From positions 1 to 9,516 of the forward strand of contig CAMWXQ010000021.1 of the NCBI GenBank assembly GCA_947178235.1: a stretch of 9,516 nt of DNA, given 5' to 3'. The translations under genes were made by a program, and so were the position numbers. This stretch comes from an uncultured Muribaculaceae bacterium (lineage in GTDB: Bacteria; Bacteroidota; Bacteroidia; Bacteroidales; Muribaculaceae). Position 1 is the first letter of the stretch; every line of letters starts with the position of its first letter. Below the pieces are notes generated by a model. That model was not told the DNA's origin and searched no databases. It saw only the letters and a program-made list of their open reading frames with translations. Positions 6,301 through 9,516 of the stretch are shown here, piece by piece.

Positions 6301-6903
6301 ATGACCGCAAAGGACCTGTTCAAGATTTTCAACGAGGCCACCGAGGCCTATCACGTCACGGACAATGTCGACGCCCCCTCGCCCAATCCCTACGAGAAGG
6401 GCACGTTCGAGGCCGTCCTCTTCGACAAGAACTGGGTCGACGCCGTGCAGTGGCACCTCGAAGACATCGTGCGCGACCCCGCGATAGACCCCGTGGAGGC
6501 CCTCGCCATCAAGCGCCGCATCGACCGCTCGAACCAGGTGCGCACAGACATGGTCGAGGAGATCGACTCGCACTTCCGCGATCAGTATGCCGCCGTCAAG
6601 CCGCTGCCCGGCGCGACCATCAACACCGAGAGTCCCGCATGGGCCATAGACCGCCTCTCGATCCTCGCCCTCAAACTCTACCACATGGCGGCCGAGACCG
6701 CGCGCACCGATGCGTCGCCCGAACACATCGCCCGCTGCCGCGCCAAGTATGACGTACTGGCCGAACAGCTCGAAGACCTCACCTCGGCCATCGACACCCT
6801 CCTCGACGACATCGCCGCCGGCCGCAAGTATATGAAGGTCTACCGACAGATGAAAATGTACAACGACCCCGCGACCAATCCTGTCCTCTACAAGAAAGGT
6901 TAG
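6301..6903 (+). CDS. DUF4254 family protein of unknown function
   Basis: A 200-residue protein matching the DUF4254 family, which is found mainly in Bacteroidota and has no established function. Recognisable conserved blocks are NEATEAYHVTDNVD (11-24), NWVDAVQWHLEDIVRDP (44-60), IDPVEALAIKRRIDRSNQ (62-79), INTESPAWAIDRLSILALK (107-125) and KYMKVYRQMKMYND (176-189). The chain is mostly helical and charged, with no signal peptide or membrane segment, so it is probably cytoplasmic. Conserved His, Asp and Glu residues (YH18VTD21, WH52LED55) could bind a metal; this is inference only. The ATG at 6301 is chosen because it matches the family's N-terminus; an in-frame ATG at 6232 would add 23 residues encoded across the leader hairpins. 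The gene has its own promoter and is separated from ybeY by 197 bases containing a large hairpin and a second promoter. Confidence 0.88.
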   Translation: MTAKDLFKIFNEATEAYHVTDNVDAPSPNPYEKGTFEAVLFDKNWVDAVQWHLEDIVRDPAIDPVEALAIKRRIDRSNQVRTDMVEEIDSHFRDQYAAVKPLPGATINTESPAWAIDRLSILALKLYHMAAETARTDASPEHIARCRAKYDVLAEQLEDLTSAIDTLLDDIAAGRKYMKVYRQMKMYNDPATNPVLYKKG

Positions 6904-6969
6904 TCGCCGAGAACGGGATTTTTCCGTACTCCCCCGCGAATCGGACGCAAATATTCGATTCTCAGAGGC

Positions 6970-7019
6970 CTAAATTTGGGTTATTATTCTGATATTCAGA
7001 GTAATAACCCAAATTTTAG
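6970..7019. repeat. Imperfect inverted repeat (23 paired bases) between the DUF4254 gene and ybeY
   Basis: The left arm 6970-6992 (CTAAATTTGGG...TTCTGA) pairs with the right arm 6996-7019 (TCAGAG...CCCAAATTTTAG) around a 3-base TAT loop. There are 23 pairs with one G-T wobble (6987/7001) and one bulged T (7014). It lies 66 bases after the DUF4254 stop and about 80 before the ybeY ATG. A T-rich stretch (TCTTCTTCGTTT) follows on the plus strand, so it may terminate the DUF4254 transcript, though the T-run is poor. Otherwise it could be a small palindromic repeat element. AAATTT flanks the GC core on both sides. The rest of the 6904-7100 gap shows only the ybeY promoter. Confidence 0.8.
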
Positions 7020-7062
7020 TCTTCTTCGTTTCGGGTCAGAAAAATTTGGAGGCCCGGCGGTA

Positions 7063-7093
7063 TTGTCAAAACGCAGAAATTTGAGTAATTTTG
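7063..7093 (+). promoter_or_regulatory. Bacteroidota-type promoter for ybeY-mnmG, almost leaderless
   Basis: TTG (7063-7065), 20 bases, then TAATTTTG (7086-7093), an exact -7 consensus match. The box ends 7 bases before the ybeY ATG at 7101, so transcription should start at or next to the start codon. Spacing equals that of the PAP2 promoter. The 13-mer TTGAGTAATTTTG (7081-7093) is identical to that before the radical SAM gene. Confidence 0.6.
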
Positions 7094-7100
7094 TAGCTGT

Positions 7101-7538
7101 ATGGACACTCTGCAATGGCTCACCGACGGCGTCTCCCTCCCCGCCCTCGACTACCCGCTGCTCCGGACATGGATCGGCGAGGTGGCAGGCCGCCACAACC
7201 GTATAGTCGGCCCGCTCACATACATCTTCTGTGACGACCCGAAGATTCTCGAAGTCAACCGCCGTTTTCTCAACCACGACTACTTCACCGACATCATAAC
7301 CTTCGACGACACGCGCGGCCGCCGCATCAGCGGCGACATGTACATCTCGCTCGACACCGTCGCCACCAATGCCGATGGGGTAGGGGAGGAGCGCGACCGC
7401 GAGCTGCACCGCGTCATCATCCACGGGATACTGCACCTGTGCGGAATCAACGACAAGGGCCCAGGCGAACGCGAAATCATGGAAGCCCATGAGAACGACG
7501 CCCTCGCCCTGCTCGACACGCTCCGCCACGCAGACTGA
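7101..7538 (+). CDS. ybeY: rRNA maturation endoribonuclease YbeY
   Basis: UPF0054/YbeY family, 145 residues, close to the usual 140-155. YbeY is a metal-dependent endoribonuclease needed for 16S rRNA 3'-end processing and ribosome quality control in the cytoplasm. The family blocks are NRRFLNHDYFTDIITFD (53-69) and the metal site HGILHLCG (108-115). In the family pattern HxxxHxxxxxH the first two ligands are H108 and H112, while the third position is Asp (D118, in GINDKG) instead of His. Asp can bind metal, and I believe other Bacteroidota share this substitution, but I could not check that. The ATG at 7101 follows a -7 box by only 7 bases and gives the normal N-terminus. The stop is 34 bases before mnmG on the same strand, with no promoter or terminator between, so the two genes are probably co-transcribed. 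Confidence 0.93.
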   Translation: MDTLQWLTDGVSLPALDYPLLRTWIGEVAGRHNRIVGPLTYIFCDDPKILEVNRRFLNHDYFTDIITFDDTRGRRISGDMYISLDTVATNADGVGEERDRELHRVIIHGILHLCGINDKGPGEREIMEAHENDALALLDTLRHAD

Positions 7539-7572
7539 CCAGACCACCACATTCGCCCATCCACACAGACCT

Positions 7573-9516
7573 ATGCTCTTCAACTACGACGTCATCGTCA
7601 TCGGCGCGGGACACGCCGGGTGCGAGGCTGCACACGCCGCCGCCACCCTCGGCGCGTCGACCCTGCTCGTGACAATAGACATGAACAAGATTGCCCAGAT
7701 GAGCTGCAACCCCGCTGTCGGGGGTATAGCCAAGGGGCAGATCGTACGCGAGATCGACGCTCTCGGCGGCATGATGGGAATCGTCACCGACCGCGCCTCG
7801 ATACAATTCAGAATGCTCAACCGCTCCAAGGGGGCGGCAATGTGGAGCCCGCGAGCACAGGCAGACCGCATGGCCTTCTCGCGCGAGTGGCGCGGGATAC
7901 TCGAAAACACCCCCGGCCTCTACATGTGGCAGGATTCGGTCCAGAGCCTGCTCATCGGCGACGACGGCGCCCTGCGAGGCGTCCGCACGGCCCTCGGGGT
8001 GGAGTTCTCCGCCCCGAAGGTGATTCTGACCGCGGGGACATTCCTCAACGGCCTCATGCACACCGGCCCCGTCAAGATCGAGGGCGGACGCGTGGCCGAG
8101 CCCCCAGCACGGGGCATCACCGAGCAGCTCGCCGCCCTCGGCATCCGCACCGACCGCATGAAGACCGGCACACCCGTGCGCATCGACGGACGCTCGGTCG
8201 ACTTCTCGCTCACGACATTGCAGGAGGGGGACACGGACGGGCACAAGTTCTCGTTCCTCCCCGACGTACACCGCGTCCTGCGCCAGCGACCCTGCCACAC
8301 CGTCTACACCAACCCCGAGACCCACGCCGTACTGCGCCGCGGCCTCCCCGAATCCCCCCTGTACAACGGCCAGATACAGAGCATCGGCCCACGGTACTGT
8401 CCCAGTATCGAGACCAAGATCGTGACCTTCGCCGACAAGGATGAGCATCAGCTCTTCCTCGAACCCGAGGGGGAAACCACCACCGAATATTACCTCAACG
8501 GCTTCTCGTCCTCGCTCCCGATAGCGATCCAGTTCGAGGCGTTGCAGACCATCCCCGCCCTGCGCGGGGTCCAGCTCTACCGCCCCGGATATGCCATCGA
8601 ATATGACTTCTTCGACCCCACACAGTTCCACCACACCCTCGAATCGAAGATTCTACCCGGACTCTACATGGCTGGGCAGGTCAACGGCACCACGGGCTAC
8701 GAGGAGGCTGCGGGCCAGGGGCTCGTGGCGGGTATCAACGCCGCCCTCGCCGTCCGCGGCGACGAGCCCTTCACCCTCGCGCGCGACGAGGCATATATCG
8801 GCGTGCTCATCGACGACCTCGTGACCAAAGGGGTCGACGAGCCGTACCGAATGTTCACCTCGCGCGCCGAATACCGCATACTGCTGCGCCAGGATGACGC
8901 CGACATGCGCCTCACCCCCCGCGGCCACGCCATCGGCCTCGCCACAGCGGAGAGATTCGCGGCGATGGAGAGCAAGCGCGCACAGCGTGACGCGCTCATC
9001 GGATTCCTCGACGCCGAGAGCATCTCGCCCGCACGGGCCAACGAGTGGCTCGAACCGCTCGGCGAGCAGCCGATACGCCAGGGCATGAAGCTCCATGCCC
9101 TCCTCCTGCGCCCCGGGGTGACGATGGAGACCCTCATGGCGCACGTCCCCGCCCTCGCGCGCTTCGTCGAGGATAACATCGAGGCCGAACGCCGCGACGA
9201 AATCCTCGAAGCCGCCGAAATCCTCCTCAAATACGAGGGATACATCAAGCGCGAACAGGAGAACGCCTCGAAGCTCCACCGCCTCGAAGGACTGAAACTG
9301 CGCGGAAAAATCGACTACTCCGCCGTCAAGGCCCTATCGACCGAGGCGCGCCAGAAACTCGAACGCATCGACCCCGCCACCGTCGGCCAGGCATCCCGAA
9401 TCCCCGGCATATCCCCCGCGGACATCAATATACTCCTGCTCCTCGTAGGGAGAGACCGACAGGATGTTCCACGTGGCACAATCACTCCGAAATCCAAACC
9501 TAAGCCACCCCATACA
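7573..9516 (+). CDS. mnmG: tRNA uridine-5-carboxymethylaminomethyl synthase subunit MnmG (GidA), partial at window end
   Basis: FAD-dependent subunit that, with MnmE, installs the carboxymethylaminomethyl group on wobble U34 of certain tRNAs. 648 codons are open to the window edge and no stop is reached. The N-terminal FAD-binding motif is IGAGHAGCEAA (10-20). Family signature 1 is GPRYCPSIETKIVTF (272-286), with C276 equivalent to the conserved catalytic-region Cys. Signature 2 is AGQVNGTTGYEEAAGQG (367-383). The C-terminal helical domain ends with the usual IPGISPADINILLLLVGR (610-627), near where most MnmG proteins end; E. coli MnmG has 629 residues. A tail of at least 21 residues follows, and codons 631-636 (DVPRGT) overlap a parS-like sequence. 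The last codons are less GC-biased than the body. The ATG at 7573 gives the normal N-terminus; the 34-base gap after ybeY is C/A-rich without a Shine-Dalgarno sequence. Confidence 0.95.
   Translation, partial: MLFNYDVIVIGAGHAGCEAAHAAATLGASTLLVTIDMNKIAQMSCNPAVGGIAKGQIVREIDALGGMMGIVTDRASIQFRMLNRSKGAAMWSPRAQADRMAFSREWRGILENTPGLYMWQDSVQSLLIGDDGALRGVRTALGVEFSAPKVILTAGTFLNGLMHTGPVKIEGGRVAEPPARGITEQLAALGIRTDRMKTGTPVRIDGRSVDFSLTTLQEGDTDGHKFSFLPDVHRVLRQRPCHTVYTNPETHAVLRRGLPESPLYNGQIQSIGPRYCPSIETKIVTFADKDEHQLFLEPEGETTTEYYLNGFSSSLPIAIQFEALQTIPALRGVQLYRPGYAIEYDFFDPTQFHHTLESKILPGLYMAGQVNGTTGYEEAAGQGLVAGINAALAVRGDEPFTLARDEAYIGVLIDDLVTKGVDEPYRMFTSRAEYRILLRQDDADMRLTPRGHAIGLATAERFAAMESKRAQRDALIGFLDAESISPARANEWLEPLGEQPIRQGMKLHALLLRPGVTMETLMAHVPALARFVEDNIEAERRDEILEAAEILLKYEGYIKREQENASKLHRLEGLKLRGKIDYSAVKALSTEARQKLERIDPATVGQASRIPGISPADINILLLLVGRDRQDVPRGTITPKSKPKPPHT
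9465..9480. promoter_or_regulatory. parS-like ParB-binding site inside the mnmG 3' end
   Basis: TGTTCCACGTGGCACA is a 16-base near-palindrome with one mismatched pair. It differs at one base from TGTTCCACGTGGAACA, a common bacterial parS form, and at three from the B. subtilis consensus TGTTTCACGTGAAACA. The CACGTG core is intact. In the mnmG frame the differing base is the third position of a Gly codon, so it is silent. parS sites commonly lie near the replication origin, as does mnmG in many bacteria. Binding by ParB is inferred from sequence only. Confidence 0.65.

Noticed and set aside
6907..6930. Short stem ACGG-CCGT just after the DUF4254 stop as a terminator
   Set aside because: Only four or five pairs, and no T-run follows the stem.
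7477..8634. Minus-strand open frame of 385 codons antisense to ybeY-mnmG
   Set aside because: The opposite strand encodes well-conserved YbeY and MnmG motifs throughout; the antisense frame shows no recognisable domain.
1..9516. CRISPR array, tRNA or rRNA genes, insertion sequence, prophage or defence system
   Set aside because: No direct-repeat spacer pattern, cloverleaf, transposase or integrase motif was seen on either strand; all genes but DUF4254 belong to well-known families.

Overview
The window looks like a core chromosomal segment of a GC-rich member of the Bacteroidales (phylum Bacteroidota). Three things support this: a DUF4254 protein, a family largely confined to Bacteroidota; promoter-like sequences of the Bacteroidota type (TTG/TTTG, then 19-20 bases, then TAnnTTTG); and starts without Shine-Dalgarno sequences, preceded by A-rich or C/A-rich leaders. 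Third codon positions are mostly G or C. The high GC would fit a Muribaculaceae- or Rikenellaceae-like genome, but the family cannot be fixed from this sequence alone.

Layout: positions 1-6157 hold minus-strand genes and 6301-9516 hold plus-strand genes. They diverge from a compact promoter region at about 6158-6300. On the minus strand, from right to left, are a COG0731-type radical SAM protein, a peptidase S66 LD-carboxypeptidase, three tandem FKBP-type peptidyl-prolyl isomerases (predicted cytoplasmic, then exported, then lipoprotein), an acyltransferase-3 membrane protein, and a PAP2 phosphatase that runs off the left edge. On the plus strand are the DUF4254 protein, the rRNA maturation endonuclease YbeY, and MnmG (GidA), which runs off the right edge with no stop reached. 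No intergenic stretch exceeds 300 bases. I see no tRNA, rRNA, CRISPR array or insertion sequence.

Function: the FKBP trio would provide prolyl isomerase/chaperone activity in successive compartments. LD-carboxypeptidase (peptidoglycan recycling), PAP2 phosphatase (lipid or undecaprenyl-phosphate chemistry) and the acyltransferase (envelope glycan or lipid O-acylation) point to envelope upkeep. YbeY and MnmG serve rRNA and tRNA maturation.

The gene content is ordinary housekeeping and I found no convincing undescribed system. The parts worth a second look are mostly non-coding. They are a parS-like 16-mer inside the 3' end of mnmG, a 9-bp-period TAGCTAT repeat next to an A7 tract just before the TTG start of the LD-carboxypeptidase gene, a 23-bp-pair hairpin upstream of ybeY, two stacked hairpins in the DUF4254 leader, and two promoter-like boxes sharing a 13-mer only 6-7 bases from start codons.
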